From CAZGMC01 sp964526565 (GTDB taxonomy: Bacteria; Pseudomonadota; Alphaproteobacteria; DSM-16000; Inquilinaceae), in NCBI GenBank assembly GCA_964526565.1, contig CAZGMC010000022.1, positions 1 through 45,449 on the forward strand: 45,449 nt of DNA, given 5' to 3'. The notes under the pieces are model-generated. The model saw only the letters and a list, made by a program, of their open reading frames with translations. It ran no database searches and had not been told where the DNA came from. Every line of letters begins with the position of its first letter. Within the stretch, counting starts at the first letter, position 1. The position numbers were made by a program, and so were the translations under genes. Positions 1 through 9,514 of the stretch are shown piece after piece.

Positions 1-46
1 CCTCCGGAGGCAGAGGTCGCAGGTTCGAATCCTGCCGGGTCCGCCA
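1..46 (+). tRNA. tRNA-Arg(CCG), 3' part only
   Basis: The window opens inside a tRNA. Bases 2-8 (CTCCGGA) fit an anticodon loop with anticodon CCG (4-6), 9-13 the 3' half of the anticodon stem, 14-18 a five-base variable loop, 19-23 and 31-35 the T stem (GCAGG/CCTGC) around a standard TTCGAAT loop, 36-42 the 3' acceptor strand, and G43-CCA an encoded CCA end. The 5' half lies outside the window, so stem pairing cannot be checked. The identity comes from the loop and the pattern typical of alphaproteobacterial tRNA-Arg(CCG). Confidence 0.85.
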
Positions 47-67
47 CAGTCATTCATTTCATTGTCA

Positions 68-107
68 AATGACCTTCATGGTCCAATGACCTTCATGGTC
101 AAATGAG
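68..107. repeat. 17-bp tandem repeat (2.3 copies)
   Basis: Two copies of a 17-base unit beginning AATGACCTTCATGGTC lie at 68-84 and 85-101, followed by a six-base partial copy. Each unit contains the dyad TGACC-ttcat-GGTCA. It lies between the tRNA end and the converging RND permease gene. No U-run follows, so it is not an obvious terminator. Confidence 0.7.
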
Positions 108-172
108 CGGCACACCTCGAGGCGAAGCTCAGGGTGGGGCGGGCCTGTCGGTCGTTCTTCAATGGCCGCCCG

Positions 173-3100
173 CTATTGCGTGGCTTCCGCGCCTGCCGGC
201 TTTTCCCTGACCTCCGGGCCGGCCTCGGCCGGGGCGTGAGTGCCGCGGCCGCCCTTGACGCGCTCGCGCAGCCACTGGAACACCACATAGAGCACCGGGA
301 TCATCAGGATGCCGACCAGCGTGGCCAGCAGCATGCCGCCGAACACGGTGGTGCCGATGGCCCGCCGGCTGGCCGCGCCGGCGCCGGTCGCCACCACCAG
401 CGGCAAGATGCCGAGCAGGAACGAGAACGCGGTCATCATGACGGCCCGGAAGCGCAGGCGCGCCGCCGTCACCGCCGCCTCGACAATGGACAGCCCGGCC
501 TCGCGCTGTTCCTTGGCGAACTCGACGATCAGGATGGCGTTCTTGGCCGCCAGGCCGATCAGCATGACGAAGCCGATCTGCGCGTAGACGCTGTTGTCCA
601 GCCCGGTCAGCCACAGCGCCAGCAGCGCGCCCAGCACCGCCACCGAGATCGACAGCATGACCGAGACCGGCACCGACCAGCTCTCGTACTGGGCAACCAG
701 GAACAGGTAGGCGAAAATGAACGCCAGCGCGAAGATGACGGGTGCCTGGCCACCCGACCTGATCTCCTCCAGCGCCTGGCCGGTCCACTCGAAGCCGTAG
801 CCGTCGGGCAGGGCCTCGGCGGCGACCCGCTCCACCGCCGCGATCGCCTGGCCGGAGCTGAAGCCCGGCGCCGGCTCGCCGTTGATGCGGGCGGAGCGGA
901 ACAGGTTGTAGCGGGTGACCAGCTGCGGCCCCAGGATCGTCTCCACGGTCGCCAGGGTGCGCAGTGGCACCATGTCCCCACCGGCGGTGCGCACGTGGAT
1001 CCGGCTGATGTCGCCGACGCTGGTGCGGAACGGCATCTCGGCCTGCAGCATGACCCGGTAGACGCGGCCGAACAGGTTGAAGTCGTTGACGTACAGCGAG
1101 CCGAGATTGGTCTGCAGCGCGGTGAAGATCTCGGTGATCGGGATGCCCAGGGTGCGCGCCTTGTCGCGGTCCAGGTCGACGTAAAGCTGCGGCACCGAGG
1201 CGCTGAAGGTGCTGAACACACCGGACAGCACCGGGTTCTCGTTGGCGGCGACGATCAACCCGCCCATGGTCGAGGCCAGCTCCCGCGGTTCCTGGCCGCC
1301 CAGCGCCTGGAGTTGCAGCTCGAAGCCGCCGGTGGTGCCCAGGCCGGGGATCGGCGGGATGTTGAACGCGAAGACGTTGGCCGTGGTGATGGCGAAGAAC
1401 TGGCCGCGCAGCCGCTGCAGGATGTTGTTCAGGAACAGCTGGGGATCCTGGCGCTCGTCCCACGGCTCCAGCACCGCGATGACCAGGCCGGCATTCGAGG
1501 AGACCGCGCCGCTGACCAGGCTGAAGCCGGGCACCGAGACCACGTTGGCGACGCCCTCGGTGTTCATCAGGATGTCGGTGACCTGGCCGACCACGGCCTC
1601 GGTGCGCGGCAGGGCGGCGGCGTCGGGCAGACGGATGTCGACGAAGAACGCGCCGCGGTCCTCGCTGGGGATGAACCCGGTCGGCACCGCCTGGACCAGC
1701 CAGTAGACGCCGGCAAAGGTCAACCCCAGGAACACCAGCCCGATCACGATGCGTCGCAACAGATAGCGCACCGCGGCGACATAGCCGTTGCGCGACCGCT
1801 CCAGGAACGACTCGAACCGGCGCAGCAGGAAGCCGCGGCTGGGCCCGCCCGGCTTGAGCAGCACCAAGCACAGCGCCGGGCTCAGCGTCAGGGCATTGAT
1901 CGACGAGATCACGACGGCGACCGAAATGGTCACCGCGAACTGCTGGTAGAGCCGCCCGGTCACGCCGGGCAGGAACATGGTCGGCACGAACACCGCCAGC
2001 AGCACCAGCGTCGTGGCGATCACCGGGCCGGAGACCTGCTGCATCGCCTTGCGCGTCGCGTCCCTGGGCGACAGCTTCTCCTCTTCCATCAGGCGCTGGA
2101 CGTTCTCCACGACGACGATGGCGTCGTCCACGACCAGGCCGATGGCCAGGATCAGGGCGAACAGCGAAATGGTGTTCAGGGAAAAGCCGACGGCGAGCAG
2201 CACGGCGAAGGTACCGATCAGCGACACCGGGATGGCGATCGTCGGGATCAGGGTCGAGCGCCAGTCCTGCAGGAACACGTAGACGACCAGCACGACCAGG
2301 ACGAAGGCCATCGCCAGGGTGATGATCACCTCGTTGATCGTCTCGGAAATGAACAGCGTGGTGTCGTAGACGATCGCCCATTCCAGGTCTTCGGGAAAGC
2401 GCTCCGCCTGTGCTGCCATCAGCGCGCGGACGTCATCGGCGACCGCCAGGGCGTTGGCGCCGGGCGACTGGTAGACGGCGACGACGGTGCTGGCGGCGCC
2501 GTTGAGCTGCCCGAAGGAGGCATAGGTCTGCGACCCAAGTTCGACCCGCGCCACGTCACGGATGCGCACGGTCGAACCGTCCGGGTCGGCGCGCACGATG
2601 ATGCTGCCGAACTCGGCGGGATCGCTCAGCCGGCCGCGCGCCTGGATGGTGAACTGGAACTGCTGCGTCTCCGGCGCCGGTGCCGCACCGATCTGGCCGG
2701 CGGCGACCTGTACGTTCTGGTCGCGGATGGCGTTGATCACGTCCTGGGTGCTCAGACCCAGGGCGGTCAGCCGGTCCGGGTCCAGCCAGATGCGCATGCC
2801 GTAGTCGAGCGCGCCCAGAATGGCGGCGTCGCCGACGCCGGGCAGGCGAACAATGGCGTCACGCAGGTTGATGGCGGCAAAGTTGCTGAGGAACAGCTCG
2901 TCGAACGTGCCGCCGGGCGAATACAGGTTCACGACCAGCAGCATGTTGGTCGACTGCTTCTTGGTCGACACGCCGCGCCGGCTGACCTCCTCCGGCAGCG
3001 ACGGCAGGGCCAGGGCGACGCGGTTCTGCACGTTGACCGCGGCAATGTCCGGGTCGGTGCCCACCGCGAAGGTGACGTTGAGGACGTAGCTGCCGTCGTT

Positions 3101-3352
3101 GGCGCTGGTCGACGACATGTACAGCATGTCGTCGACGCCGTTGACCTGCGCCTCGATCGGGGCCGCAACCGTCTCTTCCACCACCTGGGCGCTGGCGCCG
3201 GGATAGGCCGCCGTCACCTGCACCTGCGGCGGCGAGATGTCCGGGAACTCGGCCACCGGCAGCCGGGTCAGCGCGATCAGCCCGGCCAGCGAGATGACGA
3301 TGGAGATGACGAAGGCGAACTTCGGCCGGTCGATGAAGAAGGCGGAGATCAT
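173..3352 (-). CDS. RND multidrug efflux permease (HAE-1/AcrB type)
   Basis: Inner-membrane proton-driven efflux pump subunit of 1059 aa, the usual AcrB/MexB length. The N-terminus MISAFFIDRPKFAFVISIVI is the typical first membrane helix. The proton-relay motif in TM4 is intact (GLVVDDAIVVVENV, D409/D410), as is the TM10 lysine (GLAAKNAIL, K937). The start at 3352 is preceded by GAAGGA at good spacing, inside the end of the adaptor gene; an upstream in-frame extension lacks family similarity. It follows the lipoprotein adaptor by 4 nt, so the two are co-translated. No TolC-type outer-membrane factor is present in the window. The substrate cannot be told from sequence. Confidence 0.95.
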   Translation of the reverse strand: MISAFFIDRPKFAFVISIVISLAGLIALTRLPVAEFPDISPPQVQVTAAYPGASAQVVEETVAAPIEAQVNGVDDMLYMSSTSANDGSYVLNVTFAVGTDPDIAAVNVQNRVALALPSLPEEVSRRGVSTKKQSTNMLLVVNLYSPGGTFDELFLSNFAAINLRDAIVRLPGVGDAAILGALDYGMRIWLDPDRLTALGLSTQDVINAIRDQNVQVAAGQIGAAPAPETQQFQFTIQARGRLSDPAEFGSIIVRADPDGSTVRIRDVARVELGSQTYASFGQLNGAASTVVAVYQSPGANALAVADDVRALMAAQAERFPEDLEWAIVYDTTLFISETINEVIITLAMAFVLVVLVVYVFLQDWRSTLIPTIAIPVSLIGTFAVLLAVGFSLNTISLFALILAIGLVVDDAIVVVENVQRLMEEEKLSPRDATRKAMQQVSGPVIATTLVLLAVFVPTMFLPGVTGRLYQQFAVTISVAVVISSINALTLSPALCLVLLKPGGPSRGFLLRRFESFLERSRNGYVAAVRYLLRRIVIGLVFLGLTFAGVYWLVQAVPTGFIPSEDRGAFFVDIRLPDAAALPRTEAVVGQVTDILMNTEGVANVVSVPGFSLVSGAVSSNAGLVIAVLEPWDERQDPQLFLNNILQRLRGQFFAITTANVFAFNIPPIPGLGTTGGFELQLQALGGQEPRELASTMGGLIVAANENPVLSGVFSTFSASVPQLYVDLDRDKARTLGIPITEIFTALQTNLGSLYVNDFNLFGRVYRVMLQAEMPFRTSVGDISRIHVRTAGGDMVPLRTLATVETILGPQLVTRYNLFRSARINGEPAPGFSSGQAIAAVERVAAEALPDGYGFEWTGQALEEIRSGGQAPVIFALAFIFAYLFLVAQYESWSVPVSVMLSISVAVLGALLALWLTGLDNSVYAQIGFVMLIGLAAKNAILIVEFAKEQREAGLSIVEAAVTAARLRFRAVMMTAFSFLLGILPLVVATGAGAASRRAIGTTVFGGMLLATLVGILMIPVLYVVFQWLRERVKGGRGTHAPAEAGPEVREKPAGAEATQ

Positions 3353-3356
3353 GTGC

Positions 3357-4526
3357 CTATCCTTCGGCGGCCGGCGCCTGAACGGTCGGATTGACGACGA
3401 TGCCGGGCCGGACCCGCTGCAGACCCTGGACGATGACCAGGTCGCCCTCGTCAAGCCCGCCCTGGATGACCCAGGAGGCCCCCTCCTGCCGGCCGGTGGT
3501 CACGCGCCGGATCTGGACGGTGTCGTTCTCGTCGACGACCAGCACGAAGGCCCCGGCCTGGTCTTGCTGCACGGCCGACTGCGGCACCGTCAGCACCAGT
3601 TCCGGATCGCTCCCACTGGCGATCACGGTGACGAACAGGCCGGGCTGCAGCAGGCTGTCCGGATTGGGAAACACGCCGCGAATCGGCACGGTGCCGGTGT
3701 TCGGGTCGATCCGCGGCGAGGTGTAGTTGATGCGCCCGCCGTGGTCGTAGGCGCTGTTGTCGGGCAGGCGCAGGCGCAGCACGACATCGCCGACCTGCAG
3801 TCCCCCTTCCCGGAGGTTGCGGCGGAACTCGATCAGGTCGCGCTCGCTAAGATTGAACATCACATGGATCGGGTCCATGGACGTGACGCTGGCCAGCACG
3901 CCGCTGTCCGGCCCGACCAGGTTGCCGACGCTGAAGGTCGCCCGGCTGGTGCGTCCGGCGAGGGGGGTGGTGATCCGCGTGTAGCTGAGGTTGAGCTCGG
4001 CCTGGCGCAGCGCCGCCTCGGCGGCCGCCACGTCGGCCTCGGCCTGGGCGGCGGCGGCGACCGCGTCATCGACGGCGGCCTCGGAAATGTTGCCGCGCTG
4101 GACGAGCTGCTGGGCACGCCGTAATGCATTCTCCGTCTGCGGCACCGCTGCCTGGGCGCGCTGCAGGGCGGCCTGTGCCTGGGCCACCGCCGCCTCGTAG
4201 GGATCGGGCTCGATCAGGAACAGCAGGTCGCCCGCGGCGACGTCGTCGCCCTCGTCGAAGGCGCGCTCGGTGAGGAAACCCGTGACGCGGGCGCGCAGGT
4301 CGACATGGTCGGTCGCCTCGACCCGGCCGACGAACTCGACCCGCTCGGTCACCGGCTCGCGCACCACCGGCGTGACCGTCACCGCCGGCGGCGGCGCGGC
4401 GGCCGCGGCCTGACCGCCGTCGTCGGACCCGTCACAGGCGGTCAGCGGCAGGGCGAGGGCGGCGGCTAGCAAGACGGCCGCGCCGGCCGACGCCCTGCCG
4501 GACACGGTAGGAAAGATCATGGCCAT
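3357..4526 (-). CDS. RND periplasmic adaptor (membrane fusion) lipoprotein
   Basis: 389 aa. It links the RND permease to an outer-membrane channel. The N-terminal hydrophobic stretch ends in the lipobox LTAC (C31), so it should be lipid-anchored. Then come a beta-barrel/lipoyl half (around FVGRVEATDHVDLRARV), an Ala/Gln-rich coiled-coil hairpin (about 110-170), and the second lipoyl half and barrel (LAGRTSRATF onward), the AcrA/MexA order. AAGGA lies 8 nt before the ATG. A second in-frame ATG two codons later is possible. It is the first gene of the pair with the permease at 173-3352. About 180 nt separate it from the upstream small exported-protein gene, so it may have its own promoter. Confidence 0.92.
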   Translation of the reverse strand: MAMIFPTVSGRASAGAAVLLAAALALPLTACDGSDDGGQAAAAAPPPAVTVTPVVREPVTERVEFVGRVEATDHVDLRARVTGFLTERAFDEGDDVAAGDLLFLIEPDPYEAAVAQAQAALQRAQAAVPQTENALRRAQQLVQRGNISEAAVDDAVAAAAQAEADVAAAEAALRQAELNLSYTRITTPLAGRTSRATFSVGNLVGPDSGVLASVTSMDPIHVMFNLSERDLIEFRRNLREGGLQVGDVVLRLRLPDNSAYDHGGRINYTSPRIDPNTGTVPIRGVFPNPDSLLQPGLFVTVIASGSDPELVLTVPQSAVQQDQAGAFVLVVDENDTVQIRRVTTGRQEGASWVIQGGLDEGDLVIVQGLQRVRPGIVVNPTVQAPAAEG

Positions 4527-4708
4527 GGATCCGATCCTTGCGCGACGCCCTGCGCTGCTGCGAACGCTTCAGGCCCTCTGCCCTTGTCCCAAAGGATCCC
4601 GTCCGGACATGCCTGGGCCGAAGCGGGACCGGGGTAACCTCATCCATTGCGGTTCGCGTGGAAACGCCGCTCTTGGTGACAGGGTACGGTCCGCCCATCC
4701 CGCGTTGC

Positions 4709-5089
4709 CTACTGCGCGCTCCTGATGTCGCGCAACGGGATCCATGTCCCGTCATCCTGGCGGCAGAGAACCGTCGTCACCGTGCGCGGCGCGCGGCCCC
4801 GCGTCGTGATGCGATGCTGCAGGTCGCGGCAACTGTACCCCTGCTCCTCGAACTCGCCCATCACCGAAATGGTGCCGCTGGAGCCGGTATTCGGGTTCTG
4901 CCAGGCCCTGACGTCCCCCACCTGCGCATCGTCCATCTCGTGGCGAGACGTGCGCTGGATGATCTCGATATCCTCGCGGTTCAGGTCGGCAATGGTGTCC
5001 AGGAAGGTCACTCCCAGCTGCGCATTGGCCGCCGTTGCCGCCATTACCAGCATGCCCGCCGCGGCCAGGCTCCCGATCATTCCGCGCAT
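4709..5089 (-). CDS. small exported protein with RT0821/Lpp0805-like surface-antigen domain
   Basis: 126 aa. The N-terminus MRGMIGSLAAAGMLVMAATA ending ANAQ is a clear signal peptide, cleaved near residue 24. The C-terminal half carries WQNPNTGSSGTI, GYSCRDLQHRIT and a terminal CRQDDGTWIPL, the pattern of the 17-kDa surface-antigen-like C-terminal domain; the two cysteines may pair. A strong Shine-Dalgarno (GGAGGAG) sits 6-8 nt before the ATG. The gene lies 26 nt after the second RND permease and reads the same way, so it is probably in that operon. Its molecular role is unknown; a periplasmic or outer-membrane accessory is an inference. Confidence 0.85.
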   Translation of the reverse strand: MRGMIGSLAAAGMLVMAATAANAQLGVTFLDTIADLNREDIEIIQRTSRHEMDDAQVGDVRAWQNPNTGSSGTISVMGEFEEQGYSCRDLQHRITTRGRAPRTVTTVLCRQDDGTWIPLRDIRSAQ

Positions 5090-5115
5090 CCCGCACTCCT
5101 CCTCAACGCTTCGCT

Positions 5116-8100
5116 TCAGCCTTGCATGGACATCCAGCTTGTCCCCGGAGCACATGTATAGCCCTGCTTGATGCTGAAGAGATACCCCCATCGCGCCGCG
5201 GTGTTGCCGCAGGATCCGGCGCGGCGGCGGGTCAGCAGGCCATAGGCGGCAGGGACAAAGTAGAAGCTGACGATCGTCGCCAGCACCGTGCCGCCGGCGA
5301 TGGCCATGGCGAACGGTGGCCAGAAGCCGCCGCCGGCCAGCAGCAGCGGCGTGAAGCCGCCGGCCGTGGTCAGCGTGGTCGAGACGATGTGCCGCGAGGT
5401 CCGCTCCACGACGATCCGCCGCAGTGCCAGCGGCTCGCCGGCCCGCGCCGCCGGGTCCTCGTTGAACGCCGACATGACAATGATCGCGGCGTTGATCGCC
5501 AGGCCGACCAGCCCCATCAGGCCGATCATCACGGTGAAGCCGAGCGGGTGGCCGGTCACCGCCACGGCCAGCAGGCCCAGCCCGAACGCCTGCCCGGCCA
5601 CCGCGAACACCACCCCGGCCAGGCGGAACGAATTGAACGTCGCGGTCACCGCGGCCAACATCAGCACCAGCAGCACCGGCACCGCAGCGGCCAGGTTGCC
5701 GACGGCCTCGTTGCGCTCCGCCGCCTCGCCGCCGAGCTCCAGGCGATAGCCCGCCGGCAGCTCGAATCCGGCCACGTCGAGCCGCGCGTTGAAGGCGTCG
5801 AGCACCGCCTGCGGCAGGGCGCCGGCCGCGATGTAGCCGTACACGGCATTGACCCGCTCGCCATTGCGGCGGCTGATGGCGCTGGCGCCCGGCACCAGGT
5901 CGATCCGGCCCAGCGCCGCCAGCGGCGCACCGGCCAGGGCGGCGTCGCGCCCGGCGGCGGCCGGCACCGCCAGCTCGGCGGCCAGCAGGGCGTCCAGGTT
6001 CGCCCGGTCGGCCCCGTCGACGCGGACCCGCACCGGCAGCTCGCGCTCGCCCTCGATGATCGAGCCGCCGAGCGCACCCTCCTGGCGGGCGTCCAGGCGG
6101 CGGGCCACGTCGGCGAGGCGCAGCCCGGCGCGGGCCGCGGCGTCCTCGTCGACCGTGACCATGACCTTCGGCTCGCCGCCGGCGACCAGGGCACGGGTGT
6201 GGGTGACCTGCGGCGTCGCCGCCATCACCCGGCGCACCTCCTCGCCCAGGGTGCGCAGGGTGGCCACGTCCGGGCCGAACACGCGCACCTCCAGCGGCGC
6301 GATGAATGGCGGGCCCTGGTTGATCTCCTGCACCAGGATCTGCGCCTCCGGGAACGCCCCGTCGAGCTCCCGCTGCAGCCGCGGGATGAGCCGCCCCGCG
6401 GCCCCGGCCGAGGCCGTGTAGACCTGGCCCTGGGCATAGTTCGGCACGCCGTCCTCGTCCATCACCACGTTGTAGTAGTTGGAGGGCGCGGCGGTGCCCA
6501 GCACCCAGTCGGCGGCGCGAACCTCCGGCTCGGCCGTCAGCCGCGCGTGCAGCCGCTCGACCACGTCGCGGGTGCGGGCGATGGAGGCGTCGGGGGGCAG
6601 CCGCACCTCGATGTCGATCATGTCGCGGTCGGCGGGCGGGAAGAACTGCTCGGTCATGGTCGTCGCGGCGTACAGCCCGGTCAGTGGCAGTACCGCGGCC
6701 AGCAGGATGGCGGTCCGCGGAAAGCGCAGCGCGGCGTCGATCGAGGCCGCGAACAGCGCCGTCAGCCGCGGCACGCGGATCCCCGTGGCCAGCCAGGACC
6801 GGCGGCCCGGCACGATCGGCCCCGGAAACAGGCCGGCCAGGGCGGCGGTGACGGTCATCGCCACCAGGAACGACACGCCCAGCGCCGCGATCAGGGCCAG
6901 GGCGATGCCGCCGACGAACTCGCCGGCTGGGCCGGGCAGCATGGCCACCGGCATGAACGCCAGCATGGTCGTGAGCGTCGAGGCGAACAGCGGCACCGCC
7001 AGCGCCCGCACCCCGGCGCGCACCGCGTCGGCCGGCGCGGCACCGGCAGCCAGCCGGGCGCGCACCGCGTCGGTCACCACGATCGAGGCGTCGACCACCA
7101 GCCCCAGGGCGACGATCAGCCCGGTCACTGACATCTGGTTGACGGTCACATCGGACCAGTACAGCACCGTCAGCGCGCCCAGGCTGGTCAGCGGCAGCGA
7201 CGCGCCGGCGATCAGCGCCGCCCGCCAGCCCAGCGTCACGGTCAGCACCGCCAGCACGATCGCCATGCCCAGCGCCAGGTTGCCGGCCAGCCCGGCGAAG
7301 CGCGCCTCGGCATAGGCGCTCTGGTCGAACAAGACGCGCAGGGTGACGCCCTGGGGCAGGCCCTCGGCGAAGCGGTCGAGCGCCGCGCGCACATCGGCCG
7401 ACCAGACGTCGACGCGGCCGCCGGGACCCATGCGCGTCGCCACGACCACCGCCTCGCGGCCGTCGACCAGGGCGATCTCCACCGGCGGGTCGGCGCGGCT
7501 GCGGGAAACCTCCGCCACGTCGCCGAGGCGCACCGTGGCGCCGTCGCGTGTCGTCAGCGGCACCGCGGCGATGCGCTCCAGGGTCGCGAAGGCGCCAGCC
7601 ACCTCGATCAGCAGGTCGGCGTCGCCGGTGCGCAGCAGCCCCGCCGCCGCCTTGGCGTCGGCCTCGGCCAGCGCCGCGGCGACCCCGGCCTCGGTCAGGC
7701 CGAGCGCCGCCAGCCGGGCGGAGTCGATGTCGATCAGGATTTCCTCGTCCGCCTCGCCGATCAGGCGCACGGCGTCGGTGACCGGACGATTGCGCAGGCG
7801 GGTGCGCAGCTCCTCGCCATAGCGGCTCAGGATGGCGGCGTTGGGCGGGCCGGCGCCGGCCCACTCCAGCGCGGCGATCACGGTGAAGGCCGGGAAGCGG
7901 TCGGGGTCGAGCGTGCTGTCGCCGGCACCGGCGGGCAGTTCGACGCGCGCCTCGGCCAGCTTGTCGCGCACCCGCGTCCAGACGGCGTCGGCCGCGGCCT
8001 CGCCGTATACGTCCTCGGCCAGTTCCATGCCGATCACCGACAGCCCGGCCTGCGAGGTGGACACCAGGGTATCGATCTCCGGGATCTCGCGCAGCGCCCG

Positions 8101-8298
8101 CTCCAGCGGCTCGCTCACCTGCGCCTCGATGCGCTCGGCCGAGGCGCCGGGCAGCGGCGTCAGCACCGTGGCGGCGCGGTTGGTGATCGGCGGGTCCTCC
8201 AGCCGCGGCACGGCGGCCAGGGCGGCCAGCCCGGCGGCGACGAGCAGGAGCAGGACCAGCGCCAGCAGGCGCGGCCGGTCGTACAGCGGTGCGGTCAC
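5116..8298 (-). CDS. RND efflux permease, divergent proton-relay subtype
   Basis: 1060 aa, RND fold with the usual opening helix (PLYDRPRLLALVLLLLVAAG) and porter motifs. GTG start at 8298, chosen because it overlaps the TGA of the upstream adaptor by 4 nt (GTGA) and has GGAGG before it. Differences from AcrB: the TM4 motif reads GLVVDASIVV (D403 kept, the second Asp is Ala) and TM10 reads GLAINAAIIV (around N936) with no lysine. It therefore belongs to another RND branch, and its energy-coupling residues must be elsewhere or altered. The C-terminus ends soon after TM12 with a short unrelated tail. Operon: tetR, adaptor, this gene, small exported protein. Substrate unknown. Confidence 0.9.
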   Translation of the reverse strand: MTAPLYDRPRLLALVLLLLVAAGLAALAAVPRLEDPPITNRAATVLTPLPGASAERIEAQVSEPLERALREIPEIDTLVSTSQAGLSVIGMELAEDVYGEAAADAVWTRVRDKLAEARVELPAGAGDSTLDPDRFPAFTVIAALEWAGAGPPNAAILSRYGEELRTRLRNRPVTDAVRLIGEADEEILIDIDSARLAALGLTEAGVAAALAEADAKAAAGLLRTGDADLLIEVAGAFATLERIAAVPLTTRDGATVRLGDVAEVSRSRADPPVEIALVDGREAVVVATRMGPGGRVDVWSADVRAALDRFAEGLPQGVTLRVLFDQSAYAEARFAGLAGNLALGMAIVLAVLTVTLGWRAALIAGASLPLTSLGALTVLYWSDVTVNQMSVTGLIVALGLVVDASIVVTDAVRARLAAGAAPADAVRAGVRALAVPLFASTLTTMLAFMPVAMLPGPAGEFVGGIALALIAALGVSFLVAMTVTAALAGLFPGPIVPGRRSWLATGIRVPRLTALFAASIDAALRFPRTAILLAAVLPLTGLYAATTMTEQFFPPADRDMIDIEVRLPPDASIARTRDVVERLHARLTAEPEVRAADWVLGTAAPSNYYNVVMDEDGVPNYAQGQVYTASAGAAGRLIPRLQRELDGAFPEAQILVQEINQGPPFIAPLEVRVFGPDVATLRTLGEEVRRVMAATPQVTHTRALVAGGEPKVMVTVDEDAAARAGLRLADVARRLDARQEGALGGSIIEGERELPVRVRVDGADRANLDALLAAELAVPAAAGRDAALAGAPLAALGRIDLVPGASAISRRNGERVNAVYGYIAAGALPQAVLDAFNARLDVAGFELPAGYRLELGGEAAERNEAVGNLAAAVPVLLVLMLAAVTATFNSFRLAGVVFAVAGQAFGLGLLAVAVTGHPLGFTVMIGLMGLVGLAINAAIIVMSAFNEDPAARAGEPLALRRIVVERTSRHIVSTTLTTAGGFTPLLLAGGGFWPPFAMAIAGGTVLATIVSFYFVPAAYGLLTRRRAGSCGNTAARWGYLFSIKQGYTCAPGTSWMSMQG

Positions 8299-9482
8299 GG
8301 CCGGGCCTCCGCAAGACGCGCGCCGGCCGGCACGACGCGCTGGCCGGGGACAACCCGGTGCGTGCCGTCGGCGACGACCAGGTCTCCGGGCGCCAGGGTG
8401 CCGCGCACGTACACCCGGTCGGCCTCGGCGTGCAGGATCTCCACGTCGGCGCGGCGCACCAGATGGGCGCCGCCGTCCCCGGTGGCCTCGAGGGTGAACA
8501 CCGTCCACAGGCCGCGCACGCCTTCGGTCAGCGCCGACCGCGGCAGCCAGGCGCCGGGCTCGGGCACCGTCTCGGACAGGCTGAGCCGGACCAGCGCGCC
8601 GACGGCGGGATCGAGCGTGCCCTGCGGAGCCAGATCGAACACGGCGGTGACGGTGCGGGTGGTCGGGTCGAGCGCCGGGGTCACGGCGCGCAGGGTGGCC
8701 CCGCCGGCCACCCCGCCGATGTCGACAGTGTAGGGCTGGCCGAGGCGCAGGGTTCGTGCCGCCGCCTCAGGCACACCGATGCGCGCCTCCAGCCGGCCGG
8801 TCTCGACCAGCCGCAGGACCGGCTGGCCGGGCTCGACGACGGTGCCCTCGTCGGCCAGGCGCGCGTCGATGCGGCCGGCAAAGGGGGCGCGCAGCACCGA
8901 CTTGTCGAGGTCCAGGTCCAGGGCGGCGATCGAGGCGGTCAGCCGCTCCGCCTCGGCGGTCAGCGCCTGCGCCTCGAACCGCGCCTCGTCGAGGGCCTGT
9001 TCGGAGGCGTGGCCCTGGTCGACCAGGGTGGTGCGGCGGATCAGCGTCACCTCGGCCAGGGCACGGCGGGCCAGCGTCGCCTCGCGGGCGGCGAGCAGTT
9101 CGTCGCGGCGGCGCTGCAGCGGCTCGGTGTCGAGGACTGCCAGGGTATCACCGGCCGCGACGGCATCGCCGTCGTCCACCCGCACGTCAATCAACAGCCC
9201 GTCCCGCTCGAAGCCCAGGTCGCTGCGGCGGGCCGCGGCGATGCGGCCGGGAAAGTCACGTCTGCGGTCGTAGCCGTCCTGAAACTCGGCGGCGACGACC
9301 CGCACCGGCAGAGGCGGCGGCGGGGCCGGCGCGGCGGGGCTGTCGGTCGTCCAGGCGACGGCGCCGCCGGCCGCCGCCAGCACCAAGAGGGCCATGCCGG
9401 CCATCAGGGCGCGCAGCCGGCGCGGCGAGACCGTTGGCGGTCCGGTCCTCTCGCTGTCGGTTGTCGAGTGATGAAATTCCAT
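8295..9482 (-). CDS. RND periplasmic adaptor (membrane fusion protein)
   Basis: About 395 aa. A single N-terminal membrane anchor (RALMAGMALLVLAAAGGAVA) is followed by a Pro-rich linker, the lipoyl half motif (LGFERDGLLIDVRVDDGDAV), a helical hairpin (about 115-165), then APFAGRIDARLADEGTVVEPG and the barrel domain. There is no lipobox, unlike the other adaptor in this window. I chose the ATG at 9482 because GGGAG precedes it by 8 nt; a GTG three codons upstream (9491) is in frame but has the purine run directly against it. The stop overlaps the start of the RND permease by 4 nt, so the two are translationally coupled. tetR lies 32 nt upstream on the same strand. Confidence 0.9.
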   Translation of the reverse strand: MEFHHSTTDSERTGPPTVSPRRLRALMAGMALLVLAAAGGAVAWTTDSPAAPAPPPPLPVRVVAAEFQDGYDRRRDFPGRIAAARRSDLGFERDGLLIDVRVDDGDAVAAGDTLAVLDTEPLQRRRDELLAAREATLARRALAEVTLIRRTTLVDQGHASEQALDEARFEAQALTAEAERLTASIAALDLDLDKSVLRAPFAGRIDARLADEGTVVEPGQPVLRLVETGRLEARIGVPEAAARTLRLGQPYTVDIGGVAGGATLRAVTPALDPTTRTVTAVFDLAPQGTLDPAVGALVRLSLSETVPEPGAWLPRSALTEGVRGLWTVFTLEATGDGGAHLVRRADVEILHAEADRVYVRGTLAPGDLVVADGTHRVVPGQRVVPAGARLAEARP

Positions 9483-9514
9483 ATTCGTCACTCCCGGGCA
9501 AAAATAGAGAGGCG

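Noticed and set aside
134..3394. 1086-codon open frame on the plus strand
   Set aside because: Exact antisense shadow of the RND permease. Composition is Arg/Gln/His/Gly-rich with no family motif; caused by high GC at third positions.
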